The notes under the pieces: generated by a model
What the model was told of the DNA's origin: nothing
Database searches by the model: none
What the model saw: only the letters and a program-made list of their open reading frames with translations
Shown here: piece by piece, positions 1 to 7,684 of the stretch
Layout of the letters: each line of letters opens with the position of its first letter
Numbering within the stretch: position 1 is the first letter of the stretch
Position numbers and translations under genes: made by a program
Assembly: GCA_022823725.1 (NCBI GenBank)
Contig: JAJEHL010000027.1
Span: 1 to 64,000, forward strand
Source: Candidatus Latescibacterota bacterium
GTDB lineage: Bacteria > Latescibacterota > UBA2968
Direction of reading: 5' to 3'
Length of the DNA: 64,000 nt

Positions 1-132
1 ATGCGAAGCGAGGTGTTGGCCTGGGCTGCTCGTCGGAATCAGCAGCGACGGGGTCTTATGTGGACCTTTGCGAAAGCTGATGCGCGTGACAAGATGAAAC
101 GACACTATAATAATGTAAATAAACTTATTTGA
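1..132 (+). mobile_element. IS630-like transposase, C-terminal end (partial)
   Basis: The first 43 codons read as the C-terminal tail of an IS630/Tc1-mariner-type DDE transposase. The pattern is an Ala/Arg-rich helix ending in AWAARRNQQ, then WTFAKADARDKMKRHY, which resembles the W-x-F-T-x-x-D-A-R-x-K-L-K-x-x-Y tail of that family. The catalytic domain would lie left of the window, so the DDE residues cannot be checked. The reading frame stops at TGA 130-132, and recQ-like coding sequence follows within about ten bases, so the right end of the element must lie inside or just after this tail. The family call rests on a short tail from memory. Confidence 0.55.
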
Positions 133-741
133 CAGAGCAATATTATCAATGTATTACTCGGTTCAAAAGCAAAGAAGGTTGTTAAGAACCGACACCACCA
201 ACTCTCCGCCTATGGTACTGGCAGAGAGTATAACAAAACGCAATGGAAACACCTGGCACTGCAATTCCTCCAGCACGGACTTCTTAATCGAGATCTACAA
301 CACGGCAGTCTCAAGCTGAGGCCTGATGGGCATGAGGTGGTCAGAGGCAAAATGCAGTTTTGGGGATTTCCAGTGGATTCGACAGACCACATTACTGAAG
401 AACCTGTTTATGATACGACATCCGAAGAATCAAACGAATATAGCCAGGAACTTTTCGAGCTACTTCGCACGAAGCGCAAAGAGTTAGCGGTGGCTGAACA
501 CGTACCAGCGTTCGTTGTTTTTCACGACAGGACGTTGCGAGAAATGGTTGCCCAATTACCACAATCGGTGGAAACATTCGGACAGATTCCCGGTGTTGGA
601 CCTGTGAAAGTTAAGAAATATGCCGATGTCTTTTTGCCCATTATTTGTGCTTATTGCGAAAAACAAGGATTGACCACATCAAGGAAACCGGTGAAATCCC
701 TAACGGCGTCAAGTCTATTCAAAACACTCACATCAGGGTGA
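133..741 (+). pseudogene. recQ: recQ helicase 3' fragment (RQC winged helix + HRDC), 5' part lost
   Basis: Read in one open frame from just after the transposase stop, the sequence gives the end of a RecQ helicase. VLLGSKAKKVVKNRHHQLS and YGTGREYNKTQWKHLALQF match the RQC winged-helix domain, followed by LKLRPDGHEVVRGK. An HRDC domain lies at about 435-680, with LFELLRTKRKELAVAEHVPAF and a helix-hairpin-helix-like turn IPGVGPVKVKKY. The helicase core (Walker A, DEAH) and the zinc-binding region are absent. The only long ATG frame starts at 337, but homology clearly extends to about 142, so the ATG is not the original start. The likely explanation is disruption of recQ by the adjoining insertion element. 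The protein ends at TGA 739-741, about 50 bases before a terminator. Confidence 0.75.
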
Positions 742-789
742 GTTAGTTTTATGTCCAAAGGTAGGGATATGTGGATAATTTTCAACCAG

Positions 790-820
790 AACTCGGCTCT
801 TGCCGAGTTTTTTGTTTTTT
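790..820 (+). terminator. Rho-independent terminator after recQ remnant
   Basis: An 8-bp perfect stem, AACTCGGC / GCCGAGTT, with a TCTT loop is followed by a T-rich run. The same stem sequence recurs at the terminator near 4983. Confidence 0.85.
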
Positions 821-908
821 CTACGATTTTTTATCTGAGGGAACGCCCGACCAGAGATACATGTCTAAACATTAGTTGCGATGTTGATATCACACAGGAG
901 GCTACCTC

Positions 909-2132
909 ATGAGGATTGTCGGGCTTGCGATTATCGCGTGCTTGTTGTGCGCTTTAAAAACAAATGCCTACAGTGTGGATCCAGATACCTTATCCGTAGA
1001 GGCTGGCTATGGTCGGATAGTGCTTCCGGGTACACAGGTTCAACTCAACGCCACAGTTACCAATGGTCCGGGTGCCCGTGTTGTGTGGCGGCAAGTGCAG
1101 GGGACGGTAGCGACGATCAGTTCAGCCAACGCGCTCCAGGCGACTGTTAGCGTTCCTGCCAATGTCAACCAGGCGGAGACATTGCTATTTGAAGTGCGTG
1201 CCGAGATGGAAGCGGGGCAACAAGCATCGGATACGTTTTGGATAGAGGTGTACGTGCCTGAACAGAATCCCGCCGACCTGACGCTTGTGGCAGATTTTTC
1301 GCCGAAAGTTGGTTGGGAGTGCAACCAGGACCCCGTAGAGGTTCCAGAGGTTCAGACCCGTGTTTTGGAAAATGTCATTGAATACACGACCAATGGCATT
1401 CCCGCCCATGCGACGGGAATATTTCCCAATCGGGGAAATCCGAACATGATTTGGTCGGTGCCGCAGACCTGGCGTATTCCCCGCAATCCCGAAAAGACGG
1501 ATACACCCACCGAAATGGCTGTATTTGGCATCACGCTCGAGGGTATCAAACTCGAACGCGACACTGCGGAGAGTTATCGCAACCAGCGGCAGTGGAATTA
1601 CGAGGCACTGACCCCGGGTATGGCGCGCCGATTGAGCGGCAATGCGCGGTTTGAATGGCTGGGTACAGATTGCAATAACGCGCACGTTCAGCCAACGGGT
1701 ATTTACCACTATCACGGCGTGCCGCACAGCTTGATAAATGAACTCACGAGTGGGGTGGAGAGCGAGGAGATGGTATTGGTCGGGTATGCTGCCGACGGTT
1801 TTCCGGTCTATGTTGCCAGCGGACCCAATGCTCCTGAGGGGAGTTGGGAATTGCGTTCGGGTACGCGAGAAAGCGGACCCGGAGGAGAATACGATGGCAC
1901 ATTCCGGGAAGATTGGCAATTTGTTGAGGGATCGGGCGATCTCGACCTATGCAATGGGCGGTTTGGGATTACGCCCGAGTTCCCGGAAGGAATCTACCAT
2001 TACTATCTTACCGACGACTACCCGTACATGCCCCGCTGTGTATGGGGGACACCAGATCCTTCATTTCGTCAACGTAGGGCTGGTGGTCCTGGTGGTCCTG
2101 GTTTTAGAAGGCGTCCACCACGACGTTTCTGA
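909..2132 (+). CDS. Secreted YHYH-domain protein
   Basis: A 407-residue exported protein of unknown function. Residues 1-20 form a signal peptide ending near KTNA. Residues 30-110 resemble an Ig-like/PKD-like beta domain. The rest is a YHYH domain, recognised by GIYHYHGVPHSL at about 264-275 and a second GIYHYYLTDDYPY near 360, both histidine/tyrosine-rich strands. Two Cys residues in the domain (near 256 and in the GDLDLCNG motif) could form a disulfide. The C-terminus is a basic, glycine-rich tail with two GGPGGPG-like steps and RRRPPRRF. The start is supported by an ACAGGAGG ribosome site 8 bases upstream. A second YHYH protein is encoded at 5090. No catalytic activity is established for the family. 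The neighbours are other secreted proteins with dockerin-like motifs. Confidence 0.8.
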   Translation: MRIVGLAIIACLLCALKTNAYSVDPDTLSVEAGYGRIVLPGTQVQLNATVTNGPGARVVWRQVQGTVATISSANALQATVSVPANVNQAETLLFEVRAEMEAGQQASDTFWIEVYVPEQNPADLTLVADFSPKVGWECNQDPVEVPEVQTRVLENVIEYTTNGIPAHATGIFPNRGNPNMIWSVPQTWRIPRNPEKTDTPTEMAVFGITLEGIKLERDTAESYRNQRQWNYEALTPGMARRLSGNARFEWLGTDCNNAHVQPTGIYHYHGVPHSLINELTSGVESEEMVLVGYAADGFPVYVASGPNAPEGSWELRSGTRESGPGGEYDGTFREDWQFVEGSGDLDLCNGRFGITPEFPEGIYHYYLTDDYPYMPRCVWGTPDPSFRQRRAGGPGGPGFRRRPPRRF

Positions 2133-2198
2133 TCTGATAATGAGCAAAATACGCATATAACTTGAACGAGTATATCCACATGGGGGACGACAGACATT

Positions 2199-3356
2199 AT
2201 GTTTTTAAAATTATTGAAATCAAAATGGGTGTTGGGTGCGGTCTTCGCTTTATTTTGCATTTTTAGCCCAATCACTTTGAAAGCATCACTGCCCGACTTT
2301 GATGGAAATGGCAAGGTCGATTTTGCCGATTTTCTACTTTTTGTAGCTGTATTTGGGCAATCGGCTATTGGGCAAAATGCGGTTTACGACCTGGACGCAA
2401 GTGGAACAGTTGATTTTGGAGATTTTTTAATTTTTGCCACTGCATTTGGGCAACCCATTTCTGATCCTGTTCGCGGTGTTAGCACGCAGGGTTTTGCAAC
2501 GAGGACAATATCCAATTTGCTCGATTGTCCTGGGGGGCGTATAAGTAGTGTGGGGACAATTACATCTGACGATGGTAATGTGTGGATTATGCCTGCCCAA
2601 ACGCAATACACAACCGCAAGACATGCATCGGATATGTATAACCAATGCACAGGTGTTTTCAGTTCTAATAGCAATGCTCTCAATTTGTCGGTTGTGCCAG
2701 TTGTAGAGATTGATCAAGAGGGTGAGACGATTACGGGATATATCTTTGCCGATAATTACTTTGAATTGTATGTCAACGGTACCTTGATTGCTGTTGATGC
2801 AGTTCCGTTCACGCCGTTTAATTCGAGCATGGTCCGGTTCAAGGTTAAGCGACCATTTACGATTGCAATGAAGTTGGTTGATTGGGAAGAGAATTTGGGG
2901 CTTGGTACAGAAGCTAATCGCAATTTTTTACACCATCCGGGAGATGGTGGTCTGGTAGCGAGTTTTCACGATGCCAATGGAAATACTGTTGCAATTACAA
3001 ATGGTCAATGGAAAGCGCAGACTTTCTATATCGCACCCATTAGAAATTTGAGTTGTATTGTCGAGAAGGAAACCGAGCATTTGTCCGGTGACTGTGACAC
3101 GCGGGGTACAAATGATGGCAGTCAATTTTACGCAATGCACTATCCCGTCCCATCTAACTGGTACGATAGCGACTTTGATGATTCAGCCTGGCCACAAGCC
3201 TATACTTATACGAATGCGACAGTTGGCGTGAACAACAAACCCGCCTATACGAATTTTACGGATCTATTTGATGATCCAGAACACGATGCACAATTTATAT
3301 GGTCGTCAAATCTCATTTTGGACAATGAGGTGATTGTGCGATATACCGTAAAGTAA
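2199..3356 (+). CDS. Secreted protein with paired dockerin-like EF-hand motifs
   Basis: A 385-residue exported protein. Residues 1-29 are a signal peptide with a long hydrophobic core. Two calcium-loop motifs follow at 33-54 (DFDGNGKVDFADFLLF) and 64-85 (DLDASGTVDFGDFLIF), each ending in a F-G-Q turn. This D-x-D-x-N/S-G-x-V-D-F pattern resembles dockerin or EF-hand repeats. The remaining 300 residues are beta-rich with several Trp and Cys and no motif that I recognise. The final 60 residues (SDFDDSAWPQAYTYTNATVG) resemble the galactose-binding-like fold of glycan-associated proteins. The signal peptide and first EF-hand are very similar, also at DNA level, to those of the gene at 7681. The function is unknown, though display or attachment at the cell surface is plausible. 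Confidence 0.7.
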   Translation: MFLKLLKSKWVLGAVFALFCIFSPITLKASLPDFDGNGKVDFADFLLFVAVFGQSAIGQNAVYDLDASGTVDFGDFLIFATAFGQPISDPVRGVSTQGFATRTISNLLDCPGGRISSVGTITSDDGNVWIMPAQTQYTTARHASDMYNQCTGVFSSNSNALNLSVVPVVEIDQEGETITGYIFADNYFELYVNGTLIAVDAVPFTPFNSSMVRFKVKRPFTIAMKLVDWEENLGLGTEANRNFLHHPGDGGLVASFHDANGNTVAITNGQWKAQTFYIAPIRNLSCIVEKETEHLSGDCDTRGTNDGSQFYAMHYPVPSNWYDSDFDDSAWPQAYTYTNATVGVNNKPAYTNFTDLFDDPEHDAQFIWSSNLILDNEVIVRYTVK

Positions 3357-3461
3357 TGTTCTCTGTGGGAAGCAGGTAGGCGAAGGGGGAAAAATAATCG
3401 GAGAAGGCGGGATCGGAGATGATTTTGTATCCGTTTTTTTATTATTTGATTGGCAATTGTG

Positions 3462-4061
3462 ATGGCAGAAAGAAATCTCTATAAAGAAAATCAAGGCGAG
3501 GGCTTTGATTTTAAGATGCTTGTGGATCAATACCAGGAGAGCGTATTGAATTTGTGCTATCGGTTTGTCAACCATCGGGAAGATGCAGAAGATGTGGCGC
3601 AGGATGTATTTGTGGAAATTTATCGCTCAATTGGAAATTTTCGGAGCGATGCGAAGTTGAGTACCTGGATTCATCGTATTGCCGTTAATAAGTCGCTGGA
3701 TTTTGTGCGAAAGAAAAATCGCAAAAAGCGGTTTGGACAGGTCAGATATTTCCTGGGGCTTGAGGAAGTGGAGAATCAGTTGCGTGCTTCTCCAGACTCT
3801 CAACCCGAGGTTGTGCTGGAGACAAAGGAATGTGCCGCGATTTTGAGACAAGCTGTGGCATCTCTGTCAAAAAAACAACGGACTGCTATAATTTTAAATA
3901 AATTTGAGGGATTCAGCTATGCAGAAGTAGCCGATGTTATGGAGACAACTGTTTCGGCTGTTGATTCCCTCATTCAACGAGGCCTGAAGAATTTGCGAAA
4001 GAAACTCTACAGATATTATGAGGAAGATTTTAAAAATAAAAAAATGCGAAGGGATCTATAA
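3462..4061 (+). CDS. ECF-type RNA polymerase sigma factor
   Basis: A sigma-70 family protein of about 199 residues. Region 2 is clear: YQESVLNLCYRFVNHREDAEDVAQDVFVEIYRS and then WIHRIAVNKSLDFVRKK. Region 4 follows with LSKKQRTAIILNKFEGFSYAEVADVM and a helix-turn-helix ending in LIQRGLKNLRKKL. It would direct RNA polymerase to a small regulon. TTG 3450 and GTG 3459 are in-frame alternatives to the ATG at 3462 chosen here, and none has a strong ribosome site. The next gene encodes a small single-pass membrane protein, the usual position of an anti-sigma factor, and the third a CpxP-like protein. This suggests an envelope-stress or metal-sensing switch. No matching promoter could be assigned by eye. 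Confidence 0.9.
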   Translation: MAERNLYKENQGEGFDFKMLVDQYQESVLNLCYRFVNHREDAEDVAQDVFVEIYRSIGNFRSDAKLSTWIHRIAVNKSLDFVRKKNRKKRFGQVRYFLGLEEVENQLRASPDSQPEVVLETKECAAILRQAVASLSKKQRTAIILNKFEGFSYAEVADVMETTVSAVDSLIQRGLKNLRKKLYRYYEEDFKNKKMRRDL

Positions 4062-4098
4062 AAAATCGCGTCTAACTATAGATGAGGAAAGAAAGTCT

Positions 4099-4410
4099 AT
4101 GAGCCGGGAACGAAAAATAGAAGAAGCTGTTGAGCAAACGCTTCAGAGCTTTGAGTCTGCCGACAGACTGCAACCCTCGCCCTTTTTTTATACAAGACTT
4201 CGGGCGAGGATTGATGGGTTGCATCGAAGAGTGACTCACAAGTATCGATTCGCATTTGGTGTGTTGAGATTCGTTTCTCTCTCGCTACTGCTTATTTGGA
4301 ATATTGTGACAGTGACCTACCTTATTGGAAGTGACCAAACAGATGCCTATGACCGAAGTGAGATGATTAGTGCGTTTGCCGAACTTTATGTGCTTGAAGG
4401 AGAGGAATAA
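4099..4410 (+). CDS. Small membrane protein, candidate anti-sigma factor
   Basis: A 103-residue protein with a cytoplasmic-looking N-terminal part (RKIEEAVEQTLQSFESADRL, then PSPFFYTRLRARI) and one membrane segment at about 60-80 (FGVLRFVSLSLLLIWNIVTVT). A short outer tail rich in acidic residues follows. The P-S-P-F-F-Y-T-R-L-x-A-R-I segment is the kind of amphipathic helix that precedes the membrane span in small zinc-less anti-sigma proteins. The start at ATG 4099 is preferred because GAGGAAAGAAAG precedes it. An upstream ATG at 4018 would overlap the sigma gene. It lies between the ECF sigma gene and the CpxP-like gene, 12 bases before the latter. The anti-sigma role is inferred from position and topology. 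Confidence 0.65.
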   Translation: MSRERKIEEAVEQTLQSFESADRLQPSPFFYTRLRARIDGLHRRVTHKYRFAFGVLRFVSLSLLLIWNIVTVTYLIGSDQTDAYDRSEMISAFAELYVLEGEE

Positions 4411-4422
4411 AAGGGTGTTTAT

Positions 4423-4962
4423 ATGAGCAACTTCTGGCAAAAGGGATTTGGCGCGTGGACTATTGTACTGCTGCTTCTTTTTAATGTATCTACACTGTCG
4501 CTATTGTGGTATAAAGAAATCAATAAACCACCGCGACCCGTGAGAGGTCCTTCTGGGACTAATGCATTAGATAACAGGGAAAGAATACAGCGATTTATTG
4601 AACGCGAACTCGATTTAAGCAGAGAGCAAGCTCGGGAATTTAGAAAGCTACACAGTACATATCTTCAGCAGAGTAAAGTGTTGAGGAATGAAATTCGAGA
4701 TTTGAAGCGGAATCAGTTACAGGTAGAGATGTTTGCAAGCAAAGCAGACACGCTCAAGATAAACCAGGTAGCCAGACGAATTGCCGATAAGCAATTTGAA
4801 TTTGAGAAACAGACCTTCTTACATTTTCAGGAATTGAAAGCCTTGATTGGTGAAGGTCAGGAAGAGAGTTTGAAAGCCTTATTGGATGAAGTATTTATGA
4901 AGCAGGGCAACGGTCGTTCCTTGCGTCGTGGACGATCTCGTCCTCCCAATAACGGGTCATAA
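4423..4962 (+). CDS. CpxP/Spy-like periplasmic sensor (heavy-metal resistor family)
   Basis: A 179-residue protein with an N-terminal membrane anchor at about 10-30 (WTIVLLLLFNVSTLSLLW), a Pro-rich linker, and a mostly helical outer domain. The domain contains ERELDLSREQAREFRKLH, the LS-x-x-Q hallmark of the Spy/CpxP/ZraP/CnrX fold, then long charged helices to residue 160. The C-terminus is a basic tail (RSLRRGRSRPP). In CnrYXH-type systems such a protein senses metals or misfolded protein and releases the ECF sigma factor. Position as the third gene after sigma and membrane partner fits that model. No Met- or His-rich metal site is obvious. Confidence 0.75.
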   Translation: MSNFWQKGFGAWTIVLLLLFNVSTLSLLWYKEINKPPRPVRGPSGTNALDNRERIQRFIERELDLSREQAREFRKLHSTYLQQSKVLRNEIRDLKRNQLQVEMFASKADTLKINQVARRIADKQFEFEKQTFLHFQELKALIGEGQEESLKALLDEVFMKQGNGRSLRRGRSRPPNNGS

Positions 4963-4979
4963 AATGCAGTCCTTTTTGA

Positions 4980-5010
4980 AAAAACTCGGCAAAAGCCGAG
5001 TTTTTTGTTT
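4980..5010 (+). terminator. Rho-independent terminator after the sigma operon
   Basis: The stem AACTCGGC / GCCGAGTT with an AAAA loop is flanked by A- and T-runs that extend the pairing. The stem is the same as that of the terminator at 790. Confidence 0.9.
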
Positions 5011-5089
5011 TTTGCCCACAGGTTTTCTTGCTATATGACGTCTAAGCCTGTAGGTCGGGGGATAAATTAGAGACTACAGGAGGTGGCAA

Positions 5090-7684
5090 ATGACGTGGCA
5101 ACAATTGAAGATGTTCGGATTGGTTTTTTGCCTGATGAGTGTGTTGGGCACCAGTTACGCAGAAGGGCACATGCTCTACAGCGATGAAAGTGACGTGACG
5201 GATTTCAATGACGACGGAAAAACGGACTTAGAGGATTTTATCCTGTTCGCAGCTGCATTTGGTTCGCAGCAGATACAATTCGATCTAAATCAGAATGGTC
5301 TGGTGGATCTTCCCGATTTTCTGGTGTTTATCGCTGCATTTGGACAGCCTGGCTCTGGATCCTCTGGTGGCACGGATGGCGATGCACCTGTGAGCGCACA
5401 AGCATTCCAGCACTTTGCAGACCGGCTGAATATCCAGTGGGACGATGACTTTTTGTATATCGAATCCGACGCTTTTCCCGATCACCGCATGATGGTGGGG
5501 ATTACAGCCTGGAATCAGCAGGTGCCTTTGCCACAGCCTTATCAGGGCGATAATGCATGGCAGATTCCATTGAAACCCGCGGTTGCAGATGTGCCAGTGT
5601 ATGCAAGCCAGACGCTGTTTCGGGGGGCTATTGGTCTGGCGATTAACGGTGTGCCGATTTTTAATCCCATCAAACAGAATGGCCGCACTGACACGTATTT
5701 GGCTGGGGAATTAGATGAATTTGGAGGGCATGCCGGTCGTGCGGACGACTATCACTACCATATCGCGCCTTTGTTTCTTACAGAAAAAGTGGGCGATGGT
5801 GTACCTATTGCGTATGCCCTGGATGGATACCCGATGTATGGAATCAATGAACCCGATGGTACCCCGGCGAAAGATCTGGACGATTTGAATGGACATTTCG
5901 ATGCAAATGGCAATTATCACTATCACAGCACGCTGGATTATCCCTATGTCAACGGTGGATTTAAGGGTGTTATTGAACTGGCCAGGGGAGAGGAAGTCGC
6001 AAATCAGCCCCGTACAAGGCCCGTTCGGCCTTCTGGGACGGGGATGAGGGCGAATATCACAGATTTTGTGAAGGATATAGATGGCTGGTATCGGCTTACG
6101 TATGAGGCAAATGGTGGAACATACGCGATTGCCTATTTTCTGAGACCAGATGGGGATTATGATTTTCAATTTGTAGATGCCAGCGGCAATATCACACGAC
6201 AGACTTACCGCTCCAATGGGAGTGTTGCGGTGGAAGGTGGTGGGGGAACGTCCGGTCAGGGCGGTGTGTCTAATGATTCAGGTCCGCAGAATGTAACCGA
6301 TCCACCCGATGCAGATTCCGAATCTTTGTTTGTTGCATCCGGGTTGTTGGGACGACCAACCGACAGATCCGTGACTGTCAATTTGGTTCCATCAGCAGAC
6401 CTGGAAATTTATCTGGAATATGGAACAGAATCAGGTGTTTACACAAAGCAGACATCTGTGATGGTGGGGACACGAGACACACCGATTGAAATTACGATGG
6501 ATGGGTTGCTTCCTAACACGCGGTATTATTATCGAACGCGTTACCGGCGTGCAGGAGAATCAGAGTTTAAAAGGCGACGCGAATATACGTTTCACACATA
6601 TCGTCCACCGGGTACAACATTCACTTTTTCAATTCAGGCCTGCGCCCATTTAGATGGTCGATCCAGCCTGGAACTCTATCATCGATCGCTGGAAAATGTC
6701 GCAGCATATCAGTCCGATTTTCTCATTGATCTCGGTGATACATTTATGTGCAACAAACACTCAGAACCACTTACGGCGACTGTAAGACCCGCACCCGATT
6801 ACGCAACCGTTGAGCGTCGGTATTTGTACGAGCGTGGGAATTTTGGAAAGATTACGCATTCTATTCCACTGTTTCTCGTCAATGGCAACCACGACGGGGA
6901 AGAGGGATGGTCATTGAATGGCACGCCGAACAATGTGGCTGTTTGGGCTACAATGGCGCGAAAAAAATATTATCCCAATCCCATACCAGATGTGTTCTAT
7001 TCCGGGGATTCCGATGAAGAGCAATTTGTCGGTGTGAGAGAGAGTTATTATTCGTGGTCGTGGGGAGATGCGCTATTTGTCGTGATTGATCCTTATTGGT
7101 ACACGACGACAAAACCCAAACGCGGCGGTGTATCGGATAACTGGCACTGGACTCTTGGCGAAAAGCAATATCAGTGGCTTCGGCAGGTGCTGGAGACGAG
7201 TGATGCGACCTTTAAGTTTGTATTTTCACATCAACTGGTGGGGGGTATTCATACAGGAGAAGGACGCGGCGGTATTGAGATGGCTCCGTATTACGAATGG
7301 GGCGGAAAGAATAGAGACGACAGTTGGGGCTTTGACACAAAACGCGCGGGATGGTACAAGCCGATTCATCAATTGATGGTAGAGAACAATGTGTCGGCTT
7401 TTTTTCACGGTCATGACCATGTGTTTGTAAAGCAGGAGTTAGATGGGGTGGTGTATCAGGTGTTGCCACAACCCAGTAATACAAATTATCGGAATGGCGA
7501 TAAGCTGGCGATTGAAGGGGGATATTTTAGTGGTACTGTCCTGGGAAATTCGGGGCATCTGCGTGTGACTGTTTCTCCAGATGATGTTGTGGTGGAATAC
7601 ATCAGAGCTTATCTGCCAGGGGATGAAGGTGCTGGACGGACAAATGGCGAGGTGGGCTATTCTTATCGGATAGAGAAAAGATGA
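5090..7684 (+). CDS. Secreted dockerin-like / YHYH / metallophosphatase fusion
   Basis: An 864-residue exported protein with at least four modules. These are a signal peptide (1-24), two dockerin-like EF-hand motifs (about 38-58 and 64-85), a YHYH domain (about 110-310) with DDYHYHIAPLF near 218 and NGNYHYHSTLDYPY near 274, and a C-terminal phosphoesterase. The phosphoesterase part starts with a fibronectin-like beta domain (about 410-500), as in purple acid phosphatase or PhoD proteins. It then shows the calcineurin-type metal ligands DLGDTF (about 546), NGNHDG (about 598), SHQ (about 713) and HGHDH (about 772). It probably hydrolyses phosphate esters outside the cytoplasm. The start has a strong AGGAGGTGGCAA ribosome site. 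The stop overlaps the next start in ATGA, indicating coupled translation. Confidence 0.85.
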   Translation: MTWQQLKMFGLVFCLMSVLGTSYAEGHMLYSDESDVTDFNDDGKTDLEDFILFAAAFGSQQIQFDLNQNGLVDLPDFLVFIAAFGQPGSGSSGGTDGDAPVSAQAFQHFADRLNIQWDDDFLYIESDAFPDHRMMVGITAWNQQVPLPQPYQGDNAWQIPLKPAVADVPVYASQTLFRGAIGLAINGVPIFNPIKQNGRTDTYLAGELDEFGGHAGRADDYHYHIAPLFLTEKVGDGVPIAYALDGYPMYGINEPDGTPAKDLDDLNGHFDANGNYHYHSTLDYPYVNGGFKGVIELARGEEVANQPRTRPVRPSGTGMRANITDFVKDIDGWYRLTYEANGGTYAIAYFLRPDGDYDFQFVDASGNITRQTYRSNGSVAVEGGGGTSGQGGVSNDSGPQNVTDPPDADSESLFVASGLLGRPTDRSVTVNLVPSADLEIYLEYGTESGVYTKQTSVMVGTRDTPIEITMDGLLPNTRYYYRTRYRRAGESEFKRRREYTFHTYRPPGTTFTFSIQACAHLDGRSSLELYHRSLENVAAYQSDFLIDLGDTFMCNKHSEPLTATVRPAPDYATVERRYLYERGNFGKITHSIPLFLVNGNHDGEEGWSLNGTPNNVAVWATMARKKYYPNPIPDVFYSGDSDEEQFVGVRESYYSWSWGDALFVVIDPYWYTTTKPKRGGVSDNWHWTLGEKQYQWLRQVLETSDATFKFVFSHQLVGGIHTGEGRGGIEMAPYYEWGGKNRDDSWGFDTKRAGWYKPIHQLMVENNVSAFFHGHDHVFVKQELDGVVYQVLPQPSNTNYRNGDKLAIEGGYFSGTVLGNSGHLRVTVSPDDVVVEYIRAYLPGDEGAGRTNGEVGYSYRIEKR

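Noticed and set aside
1185-1919. 244-codon open frame on the minus strand opposite the YHYH gene
   Set aside because: It lies fully opposite a well-supported gene with signal peptide and ribosome site, and its peptide is rich in Arg, His and Pro with no recognised motif.
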